Shown here in pieces: positions 34,301 to 44,030 of a stretch of 64,000 nucleotides of DNA. This DNA comes from Mytilus trossulus. Lineage: Eukaryota > Mollusca > Bivalvia > Mytilida > Mytilidae. Positions within the stretch are counted from its first letter, which is position 1, and every line of letters begins with the position of its first letter. The translations under genes were made by a program, and so were the position numbers. The stretch is from the NCBI RefSeq assembly GCF_036588685.1, contig NC_086376.1, positions 59,357,166-59,421,165 of the forward strand. The letters run 5' to 3'. The notes below the pieces were generated by a model that made no database searches, was not told the origin of the DNA, and saw nothing but the letters and a program-made list of their open reading frames with translations.

Positions 34301-37300
34301 CGAATCACTATGAGGGTCAACTTACTTGAAATTCATAGATATTCAAAGTACTATGTGTGGCATATTACACTGTTAATGTCGGCTTTCAATTTAAGTGTTT
34401 TCTTTGTAAATGCTTTTTACTTTACTTAAGAAATTCAGTTGTGTCATCTAAGATATGCTACTTACCAAACTGTGACTCGTGATTTTTTAGTGTTTCGTCT
34501 TGATCCATCACCTTCTACAAGTATACAAAAAAAAATTAAAGCTCTTGATGACTGAAGTAAAATCACAAAAATACCGAACGCCGAGGTAAATTCAAAACGG
34601 CAAGTCCTAAATCTAATGGCAAAACCGAACGCTAAAACTCACGAAACGAATAGATTACAACTATTCCTGAAGTGCGAGGTTTGGCATGCCTTAAGACCAG
34701 GTTCAACCCACCATTTTTATTCCCCTTTAAAAGTGTCCTGTACCAAGTCAGGAAGATGGCCATTGTTATAATATTGTTCGTTTCTGTGTGTGTGTGTTGC
34801 ATTTTAACGTTAGTCGTTTCTGTTTTCTCTTATTTTTGAGATAAGACGTGGCACGGTACTTGTCTATCCCATATTCATGTATTTGGTTTTGATGTTATAT
34901 TTGTTATTCTCGTGGTGTATTGTCTGTTGCTTGGTCCGTTTCGGTGTTGTGTCGTTGTTCTCCTCTTATATTTAATGCGTTTCCCTCGGTTTTGGTTTGT
35001 TGCCCCGATTTTGTTTTTTGTCCATGGATTTATGAGTTTTGAACAGCGGTATACTACTGTTGCCTTTATTTCTTACAGTCATTTTTTTTCTAGACTAAAC
35101 CTCACACTTGTATGAAAGTCGCATGCAATTCAATTATATTGACAATGTTATATGAACAAAACAGAGACATAATAGGTAAAAATGTCAAAAATTGGGATAC
35201 AGCAGTCCAGATTGTATTTTAATCTTTATCACTATAAAAAAAAAGAAACTTAAATAGGCATATACACAAAGCATATAAGTTAAAATGAAAGACAAGAATA
35301 CCAGAATTTAACTAAGCATAATACAAAATTACGGGATTTATAAGTACAGAATCACGTCATATCTTACAAATTAAAATAGCACCAAAAAAGCCATAAACCC
35401 AAAGCACATAAGCTGAAACATAAGCTACCTTTCTATGGTTTTTAATTTTCGAATTATTCGTTTCTAAGTTATGGGATTTGTTCATTAGGATGTGGATATT
35501 TTCCAGTTTCCGAACAAAAACTCAAAGTGTTTTTAGTAGTTTCAATTATACTTTTATAACATATTTATATCCTATTAAATTAATATTCCTTTATTGGTTT
35601 TTTTATTGAAATTTTTGAGGAATGATATTCAGAAGTTATGGAATTTTATTCTTCAAAACAGTATACAGCGTATCATAACACAGCTGTTTATTTATATGTC
35701 TGCATGTCTGCAATCATATCTTAGTTAGCATATTTTGTAAAAAAGAAATATTTTTATTTCACAATGATGTCATTTAAAACCAACCTCAGCAGACAAGTAC
35801 ATTTAGTATTTTTAATCTGAAAAAGAAGGGTCACATGTTGTTTTTGTTGAGAACGTATCTTATTCTTTCCTCATACACAATTTATATTGTCACCCACAGA
35901 TATCTTAAAAATTATGAGACAACTATCTTCAGACACTTGATTGGTGTGCGTTTTGAATACTTACATTATGAAGTTCCTTTAACTGATCATTTTTATTTTG
36001 AAAAATTCTTCCAAAATTATCAAGTTCTTTCTTAATCCTTAAGATGGTTTCATCTGTCTCTGTTGATACCAAGTTTGTGTATTCAGCTAACACCTGTGTT
36101 TGTTGACGAATCTCATTTACTAGTTCAAAACCAAGAGTAGTAAGAATACTTTGACCTGGATCAAACAAATAAATAGTCAATAAAAAAAATGAAAACAAAT
36201 TTTAAAATTAAATGTGTCAAAAACGCGTTCCTGGAATTGCCTTTATCGGAAACAATAAAACAATCATACATACGTCACATATTCATCATCTTCATATACC
36301 CATTAATAACCTTCTGGAAGTATTTATCATCAGTTCCTATCATTTCTAATACCAATACCACCTCAATTGAAAATTAAATTTTCAATTTTAGGCAATATAG
36401 GAAAGGTGTACTGACATAAGTAGTCTGTAAACACATAAGCTCCAAATTGAGCTTTCGTCAGTAGAAGCAAAATTAACTATGTGTATCAGTGAGAAAAATG
36501 TAAAAGCATAAAAATATAGTATATATACAAATACACATAATTAACAGCGCCTGGTGATGTTTTATAGCCTGACCGGTTTCGGTCCAAAGAGGACCTTCAT
36601 CAGAGGCAGAATGGTGGATTAATGTTTGCACCCTATTTATATAGATATGGTAACCGGCGGTTGAGTTAACCAGCAGTTCAGATTTAACTGGCAGTTCATA
36701 GTTAACCAGAATTAAGAAACTGAACGGTCCATCAATGCCCATGCTACGTCAATCTTTAAAGACCCAAATGTTGCTAAACACCTATCCGAACTCCGTGATA
36801 AATATGTTGTTGTCCCCGCAGACAAAGCCACAAATAACATCGTTTTTGTGTGTAAACGTCATTACATTAACTGCTTGATAAACGAATTAGGTATTGACAA
36901 TTCAATTGTAAACTCAACATATACCCTCACGACACTTACTAAAGAGGAAATCCTGGATAATCATAGGTCTGTTCTTTGTTCCTTTGGAATTTCAACCAAA
37001 GATGAAGAACTGGATCTTCCATCACTGTATTGGATACCTAAACTACAAAAGTGTCCTTACAAACAACGGTATATTGCTGGGTCTTCCAAGTGCTCCACGA
37101 AACCTATTTCTAAATTATATGCATCTGTTTTATCAGCAATCAAAGACAGGCTTCAAAGTTATTGTGAAACTGCCTATTCTAGAGGTGGCGTGAGTCAGAT
37201 GTGGATACATAAAAATGCCAAAGATCTTTTAGAGTACATACAATCTAACTCTCTTTCATCTTGTAACAGTGTTAACACATTTGACTTTTCTACTCTTTAC

Positions 37301-40300
37301 ACAAGCATTCCAAACTAAAAGACAAATTGAAAGAGTTGGTATTACTTTGCTTCATAAAAAAAGAATGGCCAAAATAGATACAAGTATCTTGTCTTAGGGA
37401 GAGATAAATCCTACTTTGTAAAGAATCACTCTGATTCAAACAAAAAATTCTCTGAAACTGATATTATCAAGATGCTTGATTTCTTGATTGATAACATATT
37501 TGTTACGTTCAGAGGACGTGTTTTTCAACAGACTGTCGGCATTCCAATGGGAACAAACTGTGCCCTGTCTACTCGCCGACTTGTTTCTTTATTATAATGA
37601 GGCTGACTTCATGCAGGAACTTCTTAGAAATAAAGATAAGAAGTTAGCAATATCCTTTAGCTCTACTTTCCGCTATATAGATGATGTTCTTTCACTAAAC
37701 AATTCAAAATTTGATGACTATGTGGAACGCAACTATCCCATCGAACTGGAGATAAAGGATACTACAGATACAGTTTAGTCGGCTTCATATCTTGACTTAC
37801 ATCCAGAAATTGACAATGAGGGTCTGTTGAAAACAAAACTTAACGACAAAAGAGATGATTTCAGCTTTCCAATTGTGAACTTTCCATTTCTAAGTAGCAA
37901 CATTCCAGCAGCACCTGCATACGGGGTATATATCTCCCAATTGATACGATATTCCCGTGCTTGCATTTCCTATCATGATTTTCTTGATAGAGGGTTACTG
38001 CTCACAAGGAAGCTATTAAACCAAGAGTTCCAAATGGTGAAGTTGAAATCATCCCTTCGTAAATTTTACGGACGTCAACACGAGTTGGTTGACCGTTATG
38101 GAATAACCGTTTCACAAATGATATCGGATATTTTCCTTACGTCGTAATTACAATCCCCTTCCCTTTCATGAATGTGACCTACCAAATTAGACTATTAACC
38201 GGATTTGTAATCACATAAGCAACACGACGGGTGCCACATGTGGAGCAGGATCTGCTTACCCTTCCGGAGCACCTGAGATCACCCCTAGTTTTTTGATGGG
38301 GTTCGTGTTGTTTATTCTTTAGTTTTCTATGTTGTGTCATATGTACTATTGTTTTTCTGTTTGTCTTTTTCATTTTTTTGATTTATGGGTTTGACTGTCC
38401 CTTTGGTATCTTTGGTCCCTCTTTGAGACAAATTAATTTTATCAAAGTTTTCCATTTTTGTATAATGATATAAAAATAGAGAGATGTGGTATAATGGCCA
38501 AAGAGACAGCTCTTCACTCATGTTCAAATGAAGTGGATGTCAACGATGATAGGCAACCATACGGCCGTCAACAATGAGAAAACAAAATACCATATAGTTT
38601 GATACAGAAGGCCCTAACATGACAAATAACGCTAGTGACGTAATACGGTATATATGGGGTCAGTAAATTCCATATGAGCATCGCTCTCTCCCCATAAGGA
38701 ATTTACTGACCCCATGTATATCGTATTAGGTCACTAGCACACTATGTAACTAAACATGTAGAAAATAGTGTATTGAACGTGGTTTTATAGCGCTAAACCT
38801 CTCACTTTCGTGACAGTTGCATCAAATTTCATTATATTTACGATGCGTGAACAAAACAGAACGGACGCCAAAAAAACACAAACATACCATAGAGTAAAAA
38901 ACATGCAAGACTTACCAAGGCCAGGGGCTACTAACTTGGGACAGGTGCAAAAATGTGTCAGGATTAAAAATGTTTTGTGAGATCTCCATCTCTCTCCCTT
39001 TCCTTTATATCTCTAGCGAATGTAAAACTAACGTAAATCATTGAAATACAGACTCCTGACTTGAGACCGGCGCAAAAATATGTGGCGTTGTTAGACATGC
39101 TTTAATTTAACAACCTTCCACTTACCCTGAACAGTGATGTATAACGACACATTACAAGTACAAACTATACACACGGGGGGGGGGGGGGATAAGATAACTG
39201 CAAAAACGACAACGACTAAATTACGTGCTCCTCGTATTGAATGTGACAGGAAAAATTACGTTTGATAATCGTTTTTATAATGTTGAAGTGTCTTTTAAGC
39301 TTGTACGCATGTAAATTTAGTCATGCTAGTGAATGCGTAAACTTAATTAATGATACGTTAATCACAATACCTTTTGTTTTCCATTTATTTAGATATCCTA
39401 GAGTTTGATTTTCATCGATTGGACTCATATTGATGTCCCTGACAAACTTTTCCATCAGCTGGAATGATGTTGAGTACTTGACAGCATCCCATTTAGTGTA
39501 ATCACAATGAGCCCACTGGTTCCGTATATATGTTCGTACCTTCATTAAAATTACATAAAATAATATTTTAAGTTAAGACTAGAGTAGAGATGAGTATCAT
39601 GTTATTTTTTATTAACCAAAGTATAATTATCATGATTCTTAAAAAATCACATCAATTCGTCGATACAAGCCTTTCCCGAATGTGACTCATCAAAAGATTG
39701 ATATAAGGATAACGATCTAAACCAGCAGATGAACAGGAGCAAATAAATTTTTATGTGTACCTGATACCACTCACCGGCCATCTCCGACTCAATCTTTGAA
39801 CTATTTTTAGAAAATATAAATATCTGTGTTAGGATTGTTTTTTTGGTTTTTGGTATAAAAAAAAATCCTTTCCGTTTATAGAATGCAACTTATATTAATC
39901 GTTTGAAATCTAAAAAACCCGTAAGTGAGTTTAGTTATAAATCGCTTGGACTGAATCATCATGAAAAAACAACAGAACATCATAGTGTGTACAACTACTT
40001 TGATAATTGTTTTATAATTCGGACAGTTTTGTCAGTTAAGGGGTTTGAAAAATCAATATTTTTATCGTTCGCTGTTGTTTGTTTTTTTGGGGGTTTTTTC
40101 GTTTTGTTGGTTTTTTTTGTAGTTTCCGCGATGGAAACATTTATTATCTATGCGTTGGAAAATAATGTGAAATTGTACATTAACATGTTTCAAATATATG
40201 CAGGCAACACAGATATACGTCATCAAATAAAACAGTCCGATAATGTTTCATTAATTGATTGAGGGTAGGGGTATGCAAATATGTACGTTTAAACATACAC

Positions 40301-43226
40301 TTTGGAAAATGGTTATTTACAATACCCATGTTTGATCCCTATGACATATATAAATTATCTAAAAATCGATACTATTATGTCATTTTTAGTAATGACAAGC
40401 CATCGGTTTACACATATACTGTACGTACATCTTCAGCATCTGTCTTTACAACTGCAGAAAACTGGTCAATGTTGGTGATCAATCCTAGCAAAGCAGATGA
40501 GTCGCATGTGTCATCAAACCCTGTATAAAGTGCCATATGTGTCTGTAAAAATAGCTTGGATAAATCAACGGCATTTTTGATCGTGTAGTCGTAGTTTTCT
40601 CTTTTATAACCATGATTTGCCTTGTTGTTGTTGACATTCTCATAATTCAGGTAGGTTGTTGGTTGGTATTGTTTTAGATGATTTGAATATATTTGTCTAT
40701 CAATCTTATGGTTACAAGATAGTTGTTTATAAAGGCTTATTAAAATTGATTTAACATGGGTCCTCAACGCTGGTGCTAAGACGTTATGGAGGCATATTCC
40801 AACAACCAAACATCTTTTCTGATTCTCACTTAAATCTGATGGTTTTACTGTAAAACAACAAACAAAAAATAACATTGATGGTCTATTTATCTAATTCATT
40901 TTATTAAAAACGAAAGTGAACCAACGCCTGATGAATCTGTAGTACAATAGAGTTCCTAAAGTGGATACCTCGGGTATGCAGAGTTGTTAAGATAAAAAAA
41001 AAAACATTAAATGTATCTAGTCTTATTAAAACAACACTTTAGGGACTGCTGCAGAAATTTTATTGATCGACATGTTTTGATATCCTGATGACGGTACCCT
41101 TAGCACCGAAACATATCGATCAATAGCATTTATGCAGCAGTCCCTAAAGTGTTGTTGTTATAAAACTCTCTACAATTTATGTTTCATTTTATAAATAAAA
41201 ATAGTCAGTTTGCCTATGATTATAAATCGTACATGCACGTAAATGATTGTAAAACAATGAGCTTCGTGCATTTTTTCTTAGAACACTATCATATCAATCA
41301 GTCAAAATTCATCAATTGTTCTTTGATTGACTTATTATGACACAAACATTATAGCAATGCCTTTTGCTTGATATCTGATAGGCTACAAGTTGCCTGTGTC
41401 GCTCAACTGATTTTTTTTTTTTTACAATTGATTGCTGTTCAAAGTTTATCTATAAAAATATTTAAGATCTCAAAACTGCAAATTTTCCTTAAAACTACTA
41501 GTTCAAGGGCAGTTTTGTCTCAACCTGATGAACATGTTTTCCCCCATGTCACATTGACTCTAAATGCTTAAATGACAGAGATATAAGCCAAATCTGCATT
41601 ATATCCCTTTGTTCTGTTTTAGCCATGTCGGCCATGTTTGCTAGCATACGGGGTTGTTGGACACAGTTTTCAAACTTAATATCCTAATATTGATTGTGCC
41701 CATGTTTGGTTATTATGCCTAGTTGTTTCAGAGGACAAGATTTTTGTAAAAGTGAACGACGACGAACGGCAAGTGATGAGAAAAGCTCACTTGACCTTAT
41801 GACCAGGTGAGCTAAAACGAGTGTTGCAAAATGACTTATAACATTTTCACAGTTAAACAGAAACAAATCAGCCTGGTAAAGGTTAGTGTCGGAATAGGAG
41901 TGCTTGCGTTTTGATTGTGATATCGTAGTGGTTTATGCCCACCAGCGTTGACATCCGGAATCAGCACATCATGAATTCATGAATGATAATAGTTTTATGA
42001 GCATGCAGTCACGTATATGCTTATAAAAAAATTAATGATAATAGGCTCATGGCAATGCAGTCGCTTTTGTGTTTACATAAAATTCATAAAGTATTTAATC
42101 GTATTTATTTCGACTGCGGAAGATTAAGTTCATATTGTGTACTGTTGGAATGATTTTTTTAAATGTGTATCATGCTTTCTTACTAGCCTTCGATTATTTA
42201 TGTTGCTGCAATATTGACGTTTATCATAAACTTATAGAAATAATGGTTAAATTGTATCCCATGATTGGTTTATAAAGAACGACACCACAAACCACAAACC
42301 ATTAATGACACCTAGGATGCATAGACTTCTTACCAGGACACATATTACAATAAAGAATACAAGTCTGCACTTATGTTTTACAAAAATAATATTACAGATT
42401 ATAACCCTACCCCAGCTAGCGGATTTTCAGTTTTTTTCATCGAATCATCTTTACTCAAGGAGTGAACAATACTCAAATATATATATGATGCTTCTGATCA
42501 ACACACATCGTGATTCAGAAGGAATTGTTGGATTGTCAACTCTATTTATAGTAAATCTGACTAAAAGAACCAGTTTGAGCAATAAATCATTCATTCCACA
42601 TTTTACAGCATGTCTTACATTCTTTTCGCATTTCCAGATAATGAAGGCAATATAACAAGATGCTTTATATGACATTTAAACTATTATTCTAAAATCTTTT
42701 TGACACGACATGTACTAGAATGTACATGTTGACCTTCTGCTGTTGTCTGTTCTATGGTCGGGTTGTTGTCTCTTTGACACATTTCCCATTTCCATTATCA
42801 ATTTTTTGTATCTCTAAGTTGACTGTTTTTCTATTTTCTCATGTTTGCATTAAGTTAAATTATGTCCCTTTATATAATCATTTTTTGTGCTTTTCAGGGT
42901 CAGTCAAAAGTGCTAGCTGAGCTTGTTTTATTTTTGATTACGAACATGACATTCTGATGAAAATATCCCTTATCAAATAAAGTAAGAGGGATAGATGCAA
43001 AACAGTTTTATCACCAACATAAGAAATCAATCTTGAACTTATACCATTTCCAACAACAACAAAAAAAACAAATATTAACGTGTAATCTATACTAGGTGTG
43101 CATATTGAAACAGATAGACATACCAGTATCTCGTGGAAGTTTTGCAGCTATTAGATCCAGTTCATCCTGTAATTCTTTTGGTATTGAACATTTAATGCCA
43201 GCTGATGTTGAAGGTTCTTCGTCCAT
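27326..43226 (-). CDS. HEPN-coiled coil-STAND NTPase-ankyrin repeat protein, six exons
   Basis: Spliced model on the minus strand: 43226-43124, 40847-40429, 39539-39371, 36155-35965, 34514-34466, 31302-27326. All borders are GT-AG (donors gtatgt, gtacgt, gtattg, gtaagt, gtaagt) and phases 1, 0, 1, 0, 1 agree at every join, giving 1635 codons plus stop. The start ATG has A at -3 and G at +4. Domains: residues 1-34 variable; about 35-231 DZIP3-like HEPN with R180-x4-H185; 232-294 coiled coil; about 326-735 STAND P-loop NTPase (Walker A GEPGIGKS, 350-357; FVLDD, 396-400; TCR sensor, 436-438); 746-1635 27 ankyrin repeats. Such proteins are expanded in bivalves. By analogy to STAND immune receptors, ligand binding to the repeats would switch the NTPase and activate the HEPN RNase; this is inference. 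No signal peptide or membrane segment, so probably cytosolic. Introns 1, 3 and 5 carry retroelements. No transcript evidence is available here. Confidence 0.85.
31716..31775 (-). ncRNA. decayed hammerhead/retrozyme relic
   Basis: Minus strand reads gagcatcactaaagagactg then gcgcatctggtgcag. The core CTGATGA has become CTAAAGA and GAAA is AAAA, so it should be inactive. Context (ggtacc on one side, gaagag on the other) matches retrozymes. Confidence 0.5.
31905..33080 (+). mobile_element. Penelope-like reverse transcriptase relic, 3' part
   Basis: Near 31910-32160 the frames read NNDDFSMYTKEIYPVELILN, then FLYLDIYI and KRDDFSF, resembling the RT C-terminal block better kept at 37700-37900 (YPIELEIKDTTDT, YLDLH, KRDDFSFPIVNFP). 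Stops and shifts are frequent. The tail 32890-33080 (gatctgcttacccttccgaa, then gcacctgagatcacccc) is the same 3' sequence as 38248-38430. Dead copy lying antisense inside an intron. Confidence 0.65.
34466..34514 (-). CDS. exon 5 of the HEPN/STAND gene (49 bp)
   Basis: Small exon encoding KVMDQDETLKNHESQF plus one base, between acceptor tgtatacttgtag and donor gtaagtag. Phase 0 in and phase 1 out, exactly as needed to join exon 4 to exon 6. Hydrophilic linker that continues the coiled-coil region. Too short to judge on its own; supported by phase and strong splice sites. Confidence 0.7.
34670..35110 (+). repeat. dispersed repeats (family A piece, then family E)
   Basis: 34690-34790 matches family A (aggttcaacccaccat, cctgtaccaagtcaggaa). 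34840-35070 (gtgttgttctcct, tttccctcggttttggttt, aacagcggtatactactgtt) is the inverse of 63345-63510. Lies in intron 4 of the HEPN/STAND gene. Confidence 0.6.
35965..36155 (-). CDS. exon 4 of the HEPN/STAND gene: coiled coil
   Basis: Enters after tttgatccag and leaves at gtaagtatt. Encodes about 64 residues beginning GQSILTTLGFELVNEIRQQT and ending NDQLKELHN, rich in E, Q, L and K with heptad-like spacing, as seen between HEPN and NTPase in this family. Probably mediates self-association. Confidence 0.8.
36571..36607 (-). ncRNA. hammerhead-like motif of a Penelope-like element
   Basis: Minus strand: helix I GCCT/AGGC, CTGATGA (36603-36597), helix II GGTCC/GGACC with loop TCTTT, GAAA (36580-36577), CCGG and a GTC cleavage triplet ending at 36571. 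One extra A lies between CTGATGA and helix II compared with the minimal consensus. Such short-helix-III hammerheads are known in Penelope-like elements. It is on the strand opposite to the reverse transcriptase that follows. Confidence 0.55.
36715..38147 (+). pseudogene. Penelope-like element reverse transcriptase, broken
   Basis: Pieces in different frames: 36715-37318 (PADKATNNIVFV; LPSLYWIPKLQKCPYKQRYI; FDFSTLYTSIP), then QQTVGIPMGTNCA (RT motif B) ending in a frameshift, then 37560-37778 with LLADLFLYYNEADF and FRYIDDVLSL (YIDD catalytic motif), then 37779-38147 with RDDFSFPIVNFPFLSSN and APAYGVYISQLIRYSRAC. At least three stops or shifts break it. No GIY-YIG endonuclease is visible. It lies in intron 3 of the HEPN/STAND gene, antisense to it. 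The class is based on RT motifs, on PADK and on the associated hammerhead. Confidence 0.75.
38160..38600 (+). repeat. 3' tail of the Penelope-like element and an adjoining repeat
   Basis: 38248-38430 (gatctgcttacccttccgga; cacctgagatcacccctag) matches 32895-33080. 38470-38600 is an inverse family D piece (gagatgtggtataatggcca, agagacagctctt, caaccatacggccgtcaaca). Confidence 0.7.
38630..38738. repeat. hairpin, ~42-bp arms
   Basis: cgctagtgacgtaatacggt... and its inverse ...gtattaggtcactagc flank a 25-base loop. The inner part ggggtcagtaaattcc/ggaatttactgacccc is perfect. Foldback or MITE-like. Confidence 0.85.
39371..39539 (-). CDS. exon 3 of the HEPN/STAND gene: HEPN catalytic motif
   Basis: Begins VRTYIRNQWAHCDYTKWDAV; R-N-Q-W-A-H is the R-x4-H signature of HEPN RNases, with the N next to R as in DZIP3-like members. 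It continues with FQLMEKFVRDINMS and LGYLNKWKTK, typical of the C-terminal helices. Acceptor ttttaatgaag is weak in pyrimidines; donor is gtattg. Phase 0 in, 1 out. Confidence 0.88.
39540..40428. other. intron 2 of the HEPN/STAND gene
   Basis: Contains only AT-rich sequence with T/G runs; reading frames here have no family character. Confidence 0.6.
40429..40847 (-). CDS. exon 2 of the HEPN/STAND gene: HEPN N-terminal part
   Basis: Enters after gttgttttacag and encodes VKPSDLSENQKRCLVVGICL, then HNVLAPALRTHV, a central NYENVNNNKA segment, and LFLQTHMALYTGFDDTCDSS-ALLGLI. This is the recognisable N-terminal half of the DZIP3-like HEPN domain in bivalve proteins. Leaves at gtacgt after VVKTDAED, phase 0, joining directly to the VRTYIRNQWAHC exon. 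Confidence 0.88.
41027..41160 (+). ncRNA. inverted repeat enclosing a hammerhead-like core
   Basis: Arms aacaacactttagggactgc... (41029 on) and ...gcagtccctaaagtgttgtt (to about 41157) are inverted. Between them the plus strand has CTGATGA (41085-41091), GGT/ACC helix II and GAAAC (41108-41112). The flanks gattga/gatcga and tcgatcaat also pair. One extra base precedes helix II, and no clear NUH cleavage triplet is seen, so activity is doubtful. Lies in intron 1. Confidence 0.5.
41383..41820 (+). repeat. dispersed repeat, family C, copy 2
   Basis: Shares the order of phrases with 1585-2275, ending gaacggcaagtgatgagaaa and ccaggtgagctaaaa. Located in intron 1 of the HEPN/STAND gene. Confidence 0.65.
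42720..42805 (+). repeat. dispersed repeat, family B, 3' end
   Basis: ctgctgttgtctgttctatg, then gttgttgtctctttgacaca and cccatttccattatcaa; same tail as at 20180 and 54120. Confidence 0.8.
43124..43226 (-). CDS. exon 1 of the HEPN/STAND gene
   Basis: ATG at 43226-43224 in the context acaacATGG. Encodes MDEEPSTSAGIKCSIPKELQ then DELDLIAAKLPRDT, hydrophilic and without a signal peptide. Donor gtatgt at 43123; phase 1 fits the V split codon at the start of exon 2. An upstream non-coding exon cannot be excluded. Confidence 0.8.
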
Positions 43227-43780
43227 GTTGTGCTTGCGATGTTCACTCTAACTCATTCGTTATACATCTTCCGTTTCCTTCTTTTCATTTTTTCTACCAC
43301 AATTGCTGCTTAATTTTTTTATTTTCATATTTCTGGAATTCAAATAGTAGTATGTGTATAAAATTTTATATTATAGTAACAGCACAACAATGTAAAATCT
43401 GTAAAGCGGAAGCATTTTTTTTTGTTCCTCACCGGGATTCGAACGTTATTCTGCTGCGATACGATGACAGAAAAAGACATTCCTTGGTATTCCCAAACGG
43501 AGGATTATAAAGACAGAAGAAGAAGTATATAACATGTATAATGGTTTAACTTTCAAAGTTGATGCTTTTCTAAAATTGTTAAACATTTCACAGAGGTTTT
43601 AGTTTAATTATTCATCTCTTATTTTATAAACTATATGTGTATGCAATGTATCCGAGATTGTATCACCGATCAAGTTTATTCGTTCATGGTTTGGTACTAT
43701 TAACACATTTAATCCCGCTGCAACTGTTTGCACCTGTCCCATGTGTCCAAAGTCAAGAATCTGATGACAGTGATGTTCAG
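43227..43780. promoter_or_regulatory. 5' flank of the HEPN/STAND gene
   Basis: Expected promoter region by position only. No TATA box or other element can be assigned with confidence. Confidence 0.3.
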
Positions 43781-43789
43781 TGGTAGTCG

Positions 43790-44030
43790 TCTGTTTATGT
43801 GGTTCATTTAGTGTTTCTTGTTTTTTTATGTAAATTAGACCGTTGGTTTTCCCGTTTGAATGGTTTTACACTAGTAATTTATGGGTCCCATAATAACTTG
43901 CTGTTCGGTGTAAGCCTAGGCTCCGTGAGGTAGGCCGTACCTTGATCTATAAAGATTTACTTTATTTATAGATTGTGACTTGGATGGATAGTTGTCGCAT
44001 TTGCACTCATACCACATCTTCCTATATCTC
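43790..44030 (+). repeat. dispersed repeat, family D, copy 1
   Basis: gtttatgtggttcat, ttttcccgtttgaatggttt, tacactagtaattt, ctgttcggtgtaagc, agattgtgacttggatgga and accacatcttcctatat. The same series occurs at 48070-48320 and 52180-52365 (plus) and 60825-61060 (minus), with shorter pieces at 18550, 49410, 57120 and 58190. Confidence 0.8.

Larger units (their letters stand above)
31303..34465. other. intron 5 of the HEPN/STAND gene
   Basis: Intron between exons 5 and 6. Contains a decayed retrozyme (31716-31800) and a Penelope-like relic (31905-33080); the rest is AT-rich. Confidence 0.7.

Noticed and set aside
39177-39192. G homopolymer (about 14-16 bases)
   Set aside because: A simple run with no flanking G-tract pattern; likely polymorphic or an assembly feature.
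43380-43450. Possible tRNA or SINE B-box (ccgggattcgaac on plus, gttcgaatcccgg on minus)
   Set aside because: The T-loop-like sequence is present, but the five bases before it do not pair with those after it, and no D-arm or acceptor stem of a tRNA can be drawn.
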